Positions 55,538-64,000 of a stretch of 64,000 bases of DNA are shown piece by piece. The notes beneath the pieces were generated by a model that was given only the letters and a program-made list of their open reading frames with translations, was not told the origin of the DNA and made no database searches. Where the stretch lies: NCBI GenBank assembly GCA_009760855.2, contig WPIO01000095.1, positions 715,001 to 779,000 of the forward strand. The letters are read 5' to 3'. The translations under genes were made by a program, and so were the position numbers. Within the stretch, counting starts at the first letter, position 1; the number at the start of each line of letters is the position of its first letter. The DNA is from Cristatella mucedo. Its lineage: Eukaryota > Bryozoa > Phylactolaemata > Cristatellidae.

Positions 55538-57171
55538 ATAGCAAGTGCTCCGATTGACACAATACTCGAATTAGGTGATCCTAGTTTTCCTAACTACAAG
55601 ATTAAAGACTACCAATACAGAGAATTGTATCAGTTCAATGGAAATGAAACAGATGATATTGCAAATAAACTAGTAACATTCACTGTTCCTGGTGAACAAC
55701 AGCTATGCTATGTTTTGTCTGATGCTTATCTGCTGCTTGAGGGAGAGTTAAAAGAAAGATTTCAAGCAACTGCTAATGGCAACTATGTCGCACCTAATAA
55801 AAATCTTGCTGCTGGTCTTGTCAACAATGCTGAAGCATGGATGTTTAGTTCAACGAGAATTAGACTTGATGCGGAGGAAATAGAAAGCTATTTACTAAAA
55901 GAGGGCCCTGGATGTGTCTCAACTCTTATGGGATACCTCACATATCCAAATGATTACAACCGAACAGAAGGACCTGCAACTGGATGGAAAAAAGATGAAG
56001 CAAGTTCAATTGATGATTTATTTCCCGCTGCTGCCAGCAATGGTGGAAACGCTATCGATCCTTTAAGCTATCCTTATCTAAGCCCACTTGCGTCTTTGGC
56101 AACTGCTAACAACAATGGTTTATATAAAGTAGAGGAATCTCATATATCTTAGCTGATAATCCAGGAACGTTCAGTATTTCACTTCCACTTTCAAGATTGT
56201 CTGGATTTTGTGCGGATGTTAATACAATTCTTTATAATATTCCGTTTACACTTGAAATGACACGTACTGGTGGCTATTATTATGAAGCTACTATGACAGG
56301 TCCAACAGGTACAGCTGCTAATACTACAAACGCGATTTCAACAGGAGGGGCGCCTGGTGCAGCTGCAGCTAATGGAGATTGAGTTTGGACTTCTTTCAAA
56401 ATTAGTATGTCAAAGATGAGACTAATGGTTCCTTGTGTTACTCCTAAAGAAAGCATTCAAAGAGCACTTGCAGATGTATAAAGTGAAAGAGCAAAGAAAA
56501 TTAGACTTAATTACAGAGTCAGACGTTATGAAAACATGACACTAACTAATTTCAACCAAGGTCTAAAATATACTAGAACTCTATCTGTACAAAATACTAT
56601 TGATCAGATTGGATGGTTAATTGTTGCTGCACAAAATACAAATAAATGTAAATAAATACAAATAAATTACTACACTGGAAATCCTTGCACACACAATCAT
56701 TGCAATATTAAAAACTTGACTGTGCTTGCCAATGGTTCAAAGCAATATCCTACTGTTGCTAGAAGTAGCTATCCTAGAGATGGAAAGTGCTCAACAACAT
56801 ATTTAGATTTGACAGAGTTTAGAAAACAATATCTTGGATTAAATGAACTTACAGAACCAGTTGGTGCTACTTATCCTGAATGGTTATCGCTTTATCCAAT
56901 TCATGTAGTTGATCTGCAATATAATGATGAACCTCGAAGAATTACTTCCAAACTGGATGTAAGTATTGAGTTTAACTCTCAAATTCTTCCAGCTGCAGAT
57001 GCTGGAAGTGCTGGTGCTGGTGGAGCTGGTAAACCTGCAATCCCTGCTACAAACATTATGGTTCATTATCTAACTATCTGTGAGAACGCTGCAGAACTTA
57101 TTTCTAATGGTAGTGGTTCGCCATTTACCTGCAGTAAAGGAACATTTGTTTATGATGGAACTGACATTTAA
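55538..57171 (+). pseudogene. Major capsid protein (double jelly-roll type)
   Basis: About 545 codon positions, normal for Polinton major capsid proteins. The expected start is ATA at 55538 after TATATAGAAAAGAA. Pieces: LYQFNGNETDDIANKL, SAYLLLEGEL-like text, STRIRLDAEEIESYLL, SRLSGFCADVNTILYN, NIKNLTVLANGSKQYP, LDLTEFRKQYLGLNELT. Breaks: frameshift near 56150, TGA 56380, TAA 56479, TAA 56653. Ala/Gly-rich loops (SAGAGGAGKPAIP) lie near the C-terminus. Position after minor capsid genes and ATPase supports the call. Confidence 0.75.
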
Positions 57172-57194
57172 AAAAAATTTAAACCAGAAACATA

Positions 57195-58597
57195 ATGAAA
57201 AAATTTGATTTTGTACAAGGTTCAGATGAGTGGAAAAAATGTCTTTGAATATTGGAGGCTCAGAAGTTTACTCAGTGCTTGGAAATGATTTAGTATTTGG
57301 AGATCAGACAGATGTGGATATAGAAATAACCGCAATTAGAAAATAAAAAATATATTGCCAACAGTTCTAGCATGAAGTTTCTTCCAATGTTATTTGGTAA
57401 AGTATTTGAACCTATTGCTGCTAAGTTTTTAGAGATGAAACTTAAAGTAAAACTTTATAATGCAAGCGATTGCTTTCGTAGTGATGGTGTATACACATAT
57501 TCTCCTGATGGAATAATAGACAGCAATACTCTAGTCGAAATTAATATGAGTGATCCTATAAATGCTAGAGATGTTGTTACAAAAGCATATGCTGATGCAA
57601 ATTTTGTTGTAAATAGTAGTACTTCTATTATTATGAAGAATAGACCCATTAAAAACCTTGCTCCGGGAGTTAATCTAACAGATGCTGTTAGTGCAAGTCA
57701 ATTATTGAATTATGTTAAAAAATCTTGTGATACAGTGACTGAAGATCTAAATATGAATAGTTTTGCTATTACTTCTACATATTGGAATTCTAGTGTCACT
57801 TCACCAATAGTTCTTCCTAATTATTTTTGCGTTACTTATGGTGGACTAAAACGAGACGTGTTATTGAAGAATTCTCCTGCTACAACAAATTTGAATATAA
57901 ATAACAATTCTATAGTTAATGTTGCCGAGCCTGTAGTTGGAGTGTATGCCGGCTCCTCTGATGAGCCTGTGATGTGGCATGGACACCGGCCGGTAACCCG
58001 CTGGTGGCCAGATGGTGGATTCGCCATCAGGGTCGGCCGGTGCACAGCTGTGGCCCACCTGTGATGTGGCATGGAGACAGGCCGGTAACCCGCCGGTGGT
58101 CGGAGGGTGGAGGGGAGCGGGGGGGGGGGAGAGGGAACGGGAGATAGCAATAAACTGGTGGTGTTGGTTCTGTGCGGGCGTTCTTTGTGCAAGGCGAATC
58201 AAAGCACGGAGCCTGTTAATCCTTCAGATGCTGCAATGAAATCCTATTTTGACAGAACCATTAAAAAATAACAGAAGTTGTTGTACTTACATTTAGTCCT
58301 AGAGCAATATATTCTATTATTAATACTTCTGTTGCATATTCTTAGCAAAATAAAAATAGCCCTCCTGTTATAATACTAAGTGCAATGGTAGTTGGTTCGT
58401 CTAACTGTATACAACTAAGACCTAGCAGCGATATGACAATAGCATCAGGCGATATACGAGCTATAAATACTTCGCCGAATGGAACAGATTTTACGTACTA
58501 TGCATACTTTACAAGAGTTCCGATAGAATACTACTACTACGTTGACAACCTAGGAAATATGAAAGTAAATCTATTAATTAGCTACATAAGTACCTGA
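57195..58597 (+). pseudogene. Chimera: YqaJ-type nuclease start joined to fibre-like repeats
   Basis: The first part has YqaJ/lambda-exonuclease family marks: QGSDEW, GGSEVYSVLG, GKVFEPIAAKF, YSPDGI and LVEI. The next codons, where the family's catalytic E-x-K lysine is expected, instead begin a fibre-type repeat (NMSDPINARDVVTKAYADAN), then NRPIKNLAPGVNLTDAVSAS and LNINNNSIVNVAEPV. Stops and shifts lie near 57248, 57345 and 58270. A 274-bp foreign insert interrupts the fibre part. The C-terminal piece (58385-58597) is a head-like beta region. Confidence 0.6.
57935..58208. mobile_element. GC-rich 274-bp insertion with 8-bp target duplication
   Basis: GAGCCTGT occurs at 57927-57934 and again at 58209-58216, and fibre coding continues on both sides. 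Inside are two copies of a segment of about 42 bp (CCTGTGATGTGGCATGGACA and CCTGTGATGTGGCATGGAGA starts) and a G-run. No matching inverted ends are seen, so the class is open. Confidence 0.6.
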
Positions 58598-58605
58598 AAA
58601 GTATA

Positions 58606-59020
58606 AGTGAACTAGTAAGACAATTAATTCTTTTAGTTTAGTTGCTTTACGTTTACCTTTAACTAATGGGAATAATTGTTTGATATGTAATATTGATTCG
58701 TGTTCTAAACAATGATGAATACAGAATAGCTCGGAACACCTTTTTTTGAAGCGCTTCTTCGCTAAACAGTATATCTTTGTTGATCTTTGTTTAGAATACT
58801 TATTCTTTGCATAATAATAATCTGAACAAATAATTATTTTATTATTTCTTAAAATACCACAATCGAATTATGTTTCTGTAATATCTAAATCGCAGATATC
58901 GCTACGCATTTCATATTTTAACTTTGGTCTTCGTTTAACCTTTTTGCAAACTGGATGACCTGACTTTAAGTATTCAAGTTCGCTAAATGACATCGAACAA
59001 GTATTACAAAATATTTCCAT
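58606..59020 (-). pseudogene. Cysteine-rich (zinc-binding) viral protein
   Basis: The start MEIFCNTCSMSFSELEYLKS is followed by a TAA at 58868-58870. The same frame continues with CGILRNNKIIICSDYYY, a basic KKRFKKRCSELFC and HHC. Cys and His spacing suggests one or two metal sites. Divergent from the integrase, with starts about 10 bp apart. The first residues parallel the zinc-ribbon protein at 51282. Confidence 0.45.
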
Positions 59021-59029
59021 TTCAATAGA

Positions 59030-59910
59030 GTGTCATTTTTAACTCTAAATAAAAGAAAAAAGGAAGGAAAATTTAATCCAGATTTAGATATAAGTCAGAT
59101 ATTCAAACCAAGACCAAAAGTAATTCCAAAAGGTCTCTTTGATACAGCTAAACCTAATGAAAGTTATCAAGCAGGCATTTTGTATATGCCAAATGATTCT
59201 GGATACAAATATGCTTTGAGTGTTATTGATGTTGCTAGCAGATATAAAGACTCAAGACCACTTAAAACAAGGTATTCTAAATAAGTAACACAAGCCATAA
59301 TAGATATTTATACAAAAAGCTTATTGAAATTGCCAAAGAAGATAACAGTAGATCCTGGACCTGAGTTTAAAGGAGAGTTCATGAAAGAAATGAAAATACA
59401 TGAAACAAAAGTTGTAGAAGCTATTAGTAAAAAGAGTGTTGCACTTGTTGAAAGAATGAACAGAACAGTAGCAGAAAGAGCCTTCATTGCACAATATGAA
59501 AAAGAATTAGAAAACATTAATAATGGAGATTACACTAGAAATAAAGAATTGATTTATAATTTACCAAAGATTATCAATTATCTAAATAATAGCATTACAA
59601 GATCAATTGGTGAAGATCCTGCAATGGCGATAAAAAATAATCAGTAAAACTAAAGATGCCAAAATATCATAGAAAAGTAGGAGAACAAGAAAAATTGTTA
59701 GAACTGGGAACAACTGCTAGATATTAACTAGAACCAGGTGAAGGAGAAGACGAAAAAAGAAGAAGAGCTACAGATCTGATATGGAGCTTGACTAAACATA
59801 ACATTGTTAGAATAATGGTATTGAAAGAACAACCGGTTCGTTTTTGGATAAATGATGTTAAAAGAAGTTTTGTTAGAGAAGAGTTACAAGTGATTAAAAA
59901 GGAGGCGTAG
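59030..59910 (+). pseudogene. Retroviral-type integrase (DDE/D family)
   Basis: Inserts the element and makes the short target duplication. The frame opens at GTG 59030. Catalytic positions: D in VIDVASRY (about 59230), D in VDPGPEFKGEF (about 59345) and E in VERMN (about 59450). The C-terminal chromo/SH3-like part reads RRRATDLIWSL and FVREELQVI. Breaks: TAA 59282, stop and frameshift near 59645, TAA near 59725. Its end overlaps the minus-strand gene that follows by 17 bp. Confidence 0.85.
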
Positions 59911-60298
59911 CTGCTCTTTGTGAACGCTCTGCTATAATATCATCAAACTCTTCTTTTGTAACTACTTCATCAGATAAAGCATCTGTTATTTTTGAAATAA
60001 ATTCTGTGTTAGAATTGAGAGTAAATCTTTTTCTTTGATCTATTTCAACTAAAACACCAACTGCCATTAGCATTGCTGTTGGTGCCGAGAAAGCTGAGAC
60101 TGCATTAGTTATATCTGGATGTGTATATATATATATATGTGTTGTAGAAACTGTAACTTCTAAAGCTACTATTATATTTACAATTTCAATTATATATCTC
60201 ACTCTTGTTAGCTGAGTTAAACACGACCTAACTTTAATGTTATATGCAACTGTCTCATCATATCTTTGAAGAACAATGTTTTTTCTTAAATCTGCCAT
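59894..60298 (-). CDS. Viral protein of unknown function, promoter disrupted
   Basis: Intact 134-residue frame from ATG 60298 (MADLRKNIVLQRYDETVAYN). A central hydrophobic stretch (IIEIVNIIVALEVTV) contains a TATATA microsatellite coding IYIY, and the C-terminus is acidic (DALSDEVVTKEEFDDIIAER). The nested transposon starts 3 bp upstream of the ATG and its target duplication includes the ATG, so the natural leader is now about 940 bp away. Confidence 0.5.
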   Translation of the reverse strand: MADLRKNIVLQRYDETVAYNIKVRSCLTQLTRVRYIIEIVNIIVALEVTVSTTHIYIYTHPDITNAVSAFSAPTAMLMAVGVLVEIDQRKRFTLNSNTEFISKITDALSDEVVTKEEFDDIIAERSQRAATPPF

Positions 60299-60300
60299 TT

Positions 60301-61238
60301 AGTACTAGGACCGAATGTCCCCGGACGAAATGTCCTGGACATAGTGTCCCTGACAAAATATCCCCCGACAAAATGTCCCCATACAAAAACGTCCCGGACA
60401 AAATGTCCCCACATGTTACAATAAATTAATCATAGTCGTGTTATTTTAAATATATAATAATTAATAGGCTTTGATATTTCACCAATAAAATGTAGCATGT
60501 AAAGTTTTAATATTTAATGAAGACTGAAGAGAGATTACTTCTGATCATTAGTCTCGACATATACATGTGCAGTTAATCAAAGGCCTCTTTAAATGAAGCC
60601 ATCTTGAGTTAATCAAAGGCCTCTTTAAATGAAGCCATGTGCCATAGTCTTATTAATCAAGCAAACTTAAATGATAAGATATCAAAGTTTACAGTTATAT
60701 TTACTAATGAATGGCTTCTGATTCACTGTAAACGTATAAATATGTGGAAGTTACAGTGAAGGTTATTATACTAAAAACTGTTTGTTATAGTAGGTGATAA
60801 ATGTGCAGTGTAATAAATAATTTACAAGATTTCGAGGTGATTAGTATTTATATAACTGTAAATGTAATTCAAATTTTTAATATAAGACAAAAAAATAATT
60901 AAGGAAGATTCTGAAATTCATAACGTCACAGAAGGGAACAAGGAAGCTTTTAGTCGGAGGATTCTTATTTACGAAGCATAGAAATGGTGCAGATGGAAAA
61001 GAAATTTGGCGTTGCGAGGACCGAAACTGACTGGATATAACTTCCTCCTCTTTTATATTTATTTCCCTCTTGCTTTTAATAAAATCTGTCCAAAATAACA
61101 ATAATATTACTAATCTTATATTAAATGTGGGGACATTTTGACTGGGACATTTTTGTATGGGGACATTTTGTCCTGGGACATTTTTTCAGGGACATTATGT
61201 CCGGGACATTTTGGGTCGGGACATGTTGTCCTGTCACG
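60301..61238. mobile_element. Nested inverted-repeat DNA transposon (non-autonomous, 8-bp duplication)
   Basis: TGCCATTT flanks both ends (60293-60300 and 61239-61246). The ends are inverted repeats of about 120 bp made of a tandem motif of the type GACAAAATGTCCC (left) and GGGACATTTTGTC (right). The interior is AT-rich with a 32-bp direct duplication (60571-60602 and 60607-60638). No transposase is visible. The 8-bp duplication fits hAT-type elements, but the class is inferred. Confidence 0.75.
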
Positions 61239-61299
61239 TGCCATTTTCCTATCTTAGTTAAAAGTTTGTATCTCCAAGGTCTTTTTGAAAAGAATGGGA

Positions 61300-61891
61300 G
61301 CTCATGACGACACCTGGAAACATGCAATCACAAACATCATTATTTTTATTATCATAATCTGCTACTATAATTTCTGGAACTCCTAATTCTTTAAGTTCTC
61401 TCTCATACTCATATTTTGTTTTCCAAGATTTTTCATCTTTATCACAAAAAAATCATCAGTACTAACATTATTTACATAGTAAGTGTGATGATTAAAATTT
61501 GTATATTCTTCATTTTTTAATTTTAAATTAATTCATAAAATTTCTTTATACATCTCAGATCATTCCACTTTTCTAATTTCAGAACTTCTCTCTTTTTCAC
61601 ACTTTTCAATATGCTTTCTCACAAAACGCTTTCTCATTCCAATGGCTTCAGAAACAACTTGTTTTAAAATATAGTCAAAACTGTGAACATTGTAAAATGT
61701 ATCGAATAAGCATGTTTTATCTTCTATCAAAGTATATTTTGCAATATATATGATAAGTTCCTTAACTTTAGAAGGTATACGCTCTGTAAGTGAACAATGA
61801 TTTGAGAATATTCTATTGACTCTTTTTTCCAACTACTGGCTTTTTTTCCCTTTCTTCTAAGTAGTGGTCTAGAAATATAAGATAAAGACAT
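61300..61891 (-). pseudogene. Viral protein next to the right terminal repeat
   Basis: The ATG at 61891 opens MSLSYISRPLLRRKGKKA. A frameshift near 61830 leads to SLTERIPSKVKELIIYIAKY, FDTFYNVHSFDYILKQVVSE and a basic MRKRFVRKHIEKCEKERSS. A stop at 61560 and more breaks follow, with readable text (WKTKYEYERELKELG) near 61400. Helical and basic. Not recognised. Confidence 0.4.
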
Positions 61892-61916
61892 TTACTATAA
61901 CTATAAAATAAGTCTT

Positions 61917-62170
61917 TTAAATCAAATTTAGAAACTGTATCCAAATTTTTTACGATAATATATAATAACTAAATTTTTGGAATATAGTGAGTAGTCTATT
62001 ATTTTCCATTGCGCAGAAGCAACATTTGTAGGAGTAGGATTTTTTTCTATTTCGGACACTGACACTCAGGAGGGCCACTTCAAAAGGAGACCGAGCGATG
62101 CGAGGTTTTCGAATTGTGGAGTGTGCTCGAGTGAGGGTCAGGGTGCGAAATGGAAAAATCACATACTGCT
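61917..62170 (-). repeat. Right terminal inverted repeat
   Basis: Reverse complement of the left repeat. The outermost bases CATACTGCT oppose AGTAGTATGG. Confidence 0.9.
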
Positions 62171-62175
62171 AGCGA
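62171..62175. other. Target-site duplication, right copy (AGCGA)
   Basis: Directly follows the right terminal repeat and equals the five bases before the left one. Confidence 0.7.
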
Positions 62176-64000
62176 CACCAGCGAAAGATGGATGAATGTG
62201 CTTTCTTTTGTGCACGTCTTAATATACTGAAGCATTATCATAGCTTAATATAATGAAGCATTATTAAAGCTTAGCAGCAGGACTAGCTACGCCGATGTAA
62301 CATGCGGTAGTGCGGTTGAAGCTGTGGGCGTGTCATCGCCGTCACGTGTTTCCGCCCCCCAGCCGATTTTCCGTTCGCCCTACGGGAACGCTCCTTGCCC
62401 GCACATGACGCATTCCTCTCCGCGAAATTCACTTTCTGCCTGTGCGTCGGCCTGTACGCAAGCTATCCACTTTCTTCTCTCTCTTAACACCTTGCGCTCC
62501 GGAGCAGCACGCACGACGGCTGCTATATCATATAATACAGGCGTCGTCGAAAACGCCACGAATCGCTTCTGGGGGCTTTGCGTTCGTCGCGCCGCCATCG
62601 CGCGCTCACGAGCCCCTACAAAGCATGCTGTCTAATGAAACTTTTAATGGGCTAAATTATACTTTAATTAGTCTAATTAGCTGTCTTTTATTGAAACCCA
62701 GCAGATCCTCCTGCCATAGCTGTCGGCAAATCTCTATTCGTTTGCTTAATACAGCGCACCGTTTCTGAGGGGCGGGATGGGCCGTGCAGATACGTAGAAA
62801 TGTGTAGAGTTTTCTACCTCAAAAAAGGAAATGAGGCTTGCGTTCAAAAATGCCACCGTAGATTGTTTCTACTTTTCTTATTTTGTGCTTTGCGGTCAGA
62901 ACATTATCAGTCTCCTGGTGATCTCTCAGGATCTCGTACGCTGTCAATCCTTCCCAACTGACACGATGTAACAAGAGCATAGTTGGATTGACCGCTTCTC
63001 GCCCGCCCCCCGGCGGACAGTCATTTTACTGACTTCCCTCTTTGACTTATTGACTCGGGTGTTTTGTTTGGCTTCAGCTGCTTGCTTAGCTGCTAGTAAG
63101 ATGCTAACACGGGAATATGTTTCACAGTCATTTTTGTTAATGCTTTTGTATTTAGGTGCGAGTGAGAGTAAAGCCTGCGGTCTGGCTGTAGGCTGACGCT
63201 CTGACAGTTCTCACACGCACGACGGTACAAAAGTGACGAAATCCAGCCACCGAGGGGGCGGGGCTTGAACACTCGTGTTTTCCGCCAACGCTCGCAGCGC
63301 TGCACCGCTGCACCGCCGTTCTCCCCTCCGTCCTGTTTCTCACGGCCTGCTCCTCTCCAGGCGGTGACTCGCCCTCATTAAAACATTTCCCAATAAAACC
63401 GACATGGCCCGTAAACCAGCAGCCATACATGCCATCGGCCCACGCAGTCATATCATGGCAATAAAAAAATTACACTGGCCATACGAACGGTCGATGCGAT
63501 GTCGCGTGATAATATAGCAAGTGCGCCGCAAGTTTGAGCTTCGACATCACTACGCCAGTCTCCTGCATTCCTGACATTCCTGGTTATCAGTAAGGAGCTT
63601 GCTGTTTTTAAGGGTCGACAATTTCGCCCTCCTTGCTGTTAGCTGCCTTAATCCTGGGTCAGCAACGGTGCTGCTGTGTAGTACGCTGACCCAGTCACGG
63701 CCCAACAATCCGTACGATGCAAACAACAAGGCAGCAAGTAAGGTAACGACGGAAGTTAGTGCAAACTATTGTTTTTATTCAGAGAGCAGCAGTAGCTACA
63801 ACATACAGATAGCAGCGAATGTCAAGTGAACAATGCGCGTCAAAGGTGACGGCATCCAAGAAAGTAGTAGCATTTCAGAGGAATTCCAGGAGTTCGCTCA
63901 ATAGCTTGTGGCCCACACAGCAATAATATGCAGGGAGCGCGTCAAAACAAGGTGTGCGTTGCGAGAATTTCATAAGCCAACTAGACAGTTTCTAGTCGAA
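62176..64000. other. Host flank, nothing recognised
   Basis: GC content rises abruptly at the element boundary. 62310-62640 is CpG-rich. Open frames are short, and I find no domain, tRNA or member of the repeat families above. Confidence 0.5.

Larger units (their letters stand above)
36508..62170. mobile_element. Endogenous Polinton/Maverick (adintovirus-type) element
   Basis: A 25.7-kb AT-rich block bounded by long inverted repeats (outer bases AGTAGTATGG and CATACTGCT) and a 5-bp duplication, as expected of a retroviral-type integrase. Gene content: family B DNA polymerase, integrase, packaging ATPase, adenain-type protease, major and minor capsid proteins, phospholipase A2-like protein, fibre-like proteins, plus accessory nucleases. 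Nearly all genes are broken by stops, frameshifts or insertions. Outer genes point inward; the capsid block runs on the plus strand from about 51.3 to 57.2 kb. Confidence 0.9.

Noticed and set aside
55538-57171. Reassigned stop codon explaining the in-frame stops
   Set aside because: All three stop types occur together with frameshifts and lost starts, which fits decay and not recoding.
36508-62170. Viral block as an assembly contaminant
   Set aside because: It contains the same LINE and SINE families as the flanking host DNA and is flanked by a target duplication, so it is integrated.
62324-62635. 103-residue open frame as a host gene
   Set aside because: CpG-rich stretch with an overlapping open frame on the other strand and no domain or splice evidence.

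Overview
The window is nuclear DNA of an invertebrate animal. The evidence is a spliced host gene with GT-AG introns, tRNA-headed SINEs, several non-LTR retrotransposon families, abundant dinucleotide microsatellites and GC-rich stretches that could be promoters. I cannot name the species.

Layout. Positions 1-19000 hold repeats, GC-rich regions and retrotransposon fragments, with one tRNA-Val-like sequence near 14.63 kb and an R2-like LINE fragment at 14.8-15.5 kb. Positions 19927-28108, minus strand, carry the one host gene I can build with confidence: a 12-exon LRRC74-like leucine-rich-repeat/EF-hand protein whose exon phases all agree (547 codons). Positions 28.1-36.5 kb are again repeats, including the longest copy of the main LINE family (31.07-32.43 kb) and a GC-rich region at 34.1-35.5 kb.

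The main object is 36508-62170, an AT-rich 25.7 kb block bounded by inverted terminal repeats of about 255 bp and a 5-bp direct duplication (AGCGA). It is an endogenous Polinton/Maverick (adintovirus-type) element. It has remnants of a family B DNA polymerase, a retroviral-type integrase, an FtsK/HerA-like packaging ATPase, an adenain-type cysteine protease, a major capsid protein, minor capsid proteins, a phospholipase A2-like domain, a cluster of fibre-like proteins, a YqaJ-type nuclease remnant and an HNH-AP2 endonuclease. Together these would replicate (polymerase, nuclease), package (ATPase), assemble and mature (capsid proteins, protease), attach (fibres) and integrate (integrase) a virus-like element. 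Almost every gene has in-frame stops, frameshifts or a lost start codon, so this is a dead copy.

Later insertions sit inside the element: a plant-type telomere-like array (CCCTAAA and variants) with a young LINE in it, a second LINE inside the polymerase gene, a SINE piece, a 274-bp GC-rich insert with an 8-bp duplication, and a 938-bp inverted-repeat DNA transposon with an 8-bp duplication. Positions 62176-64000 are host flank with no recognised gene.
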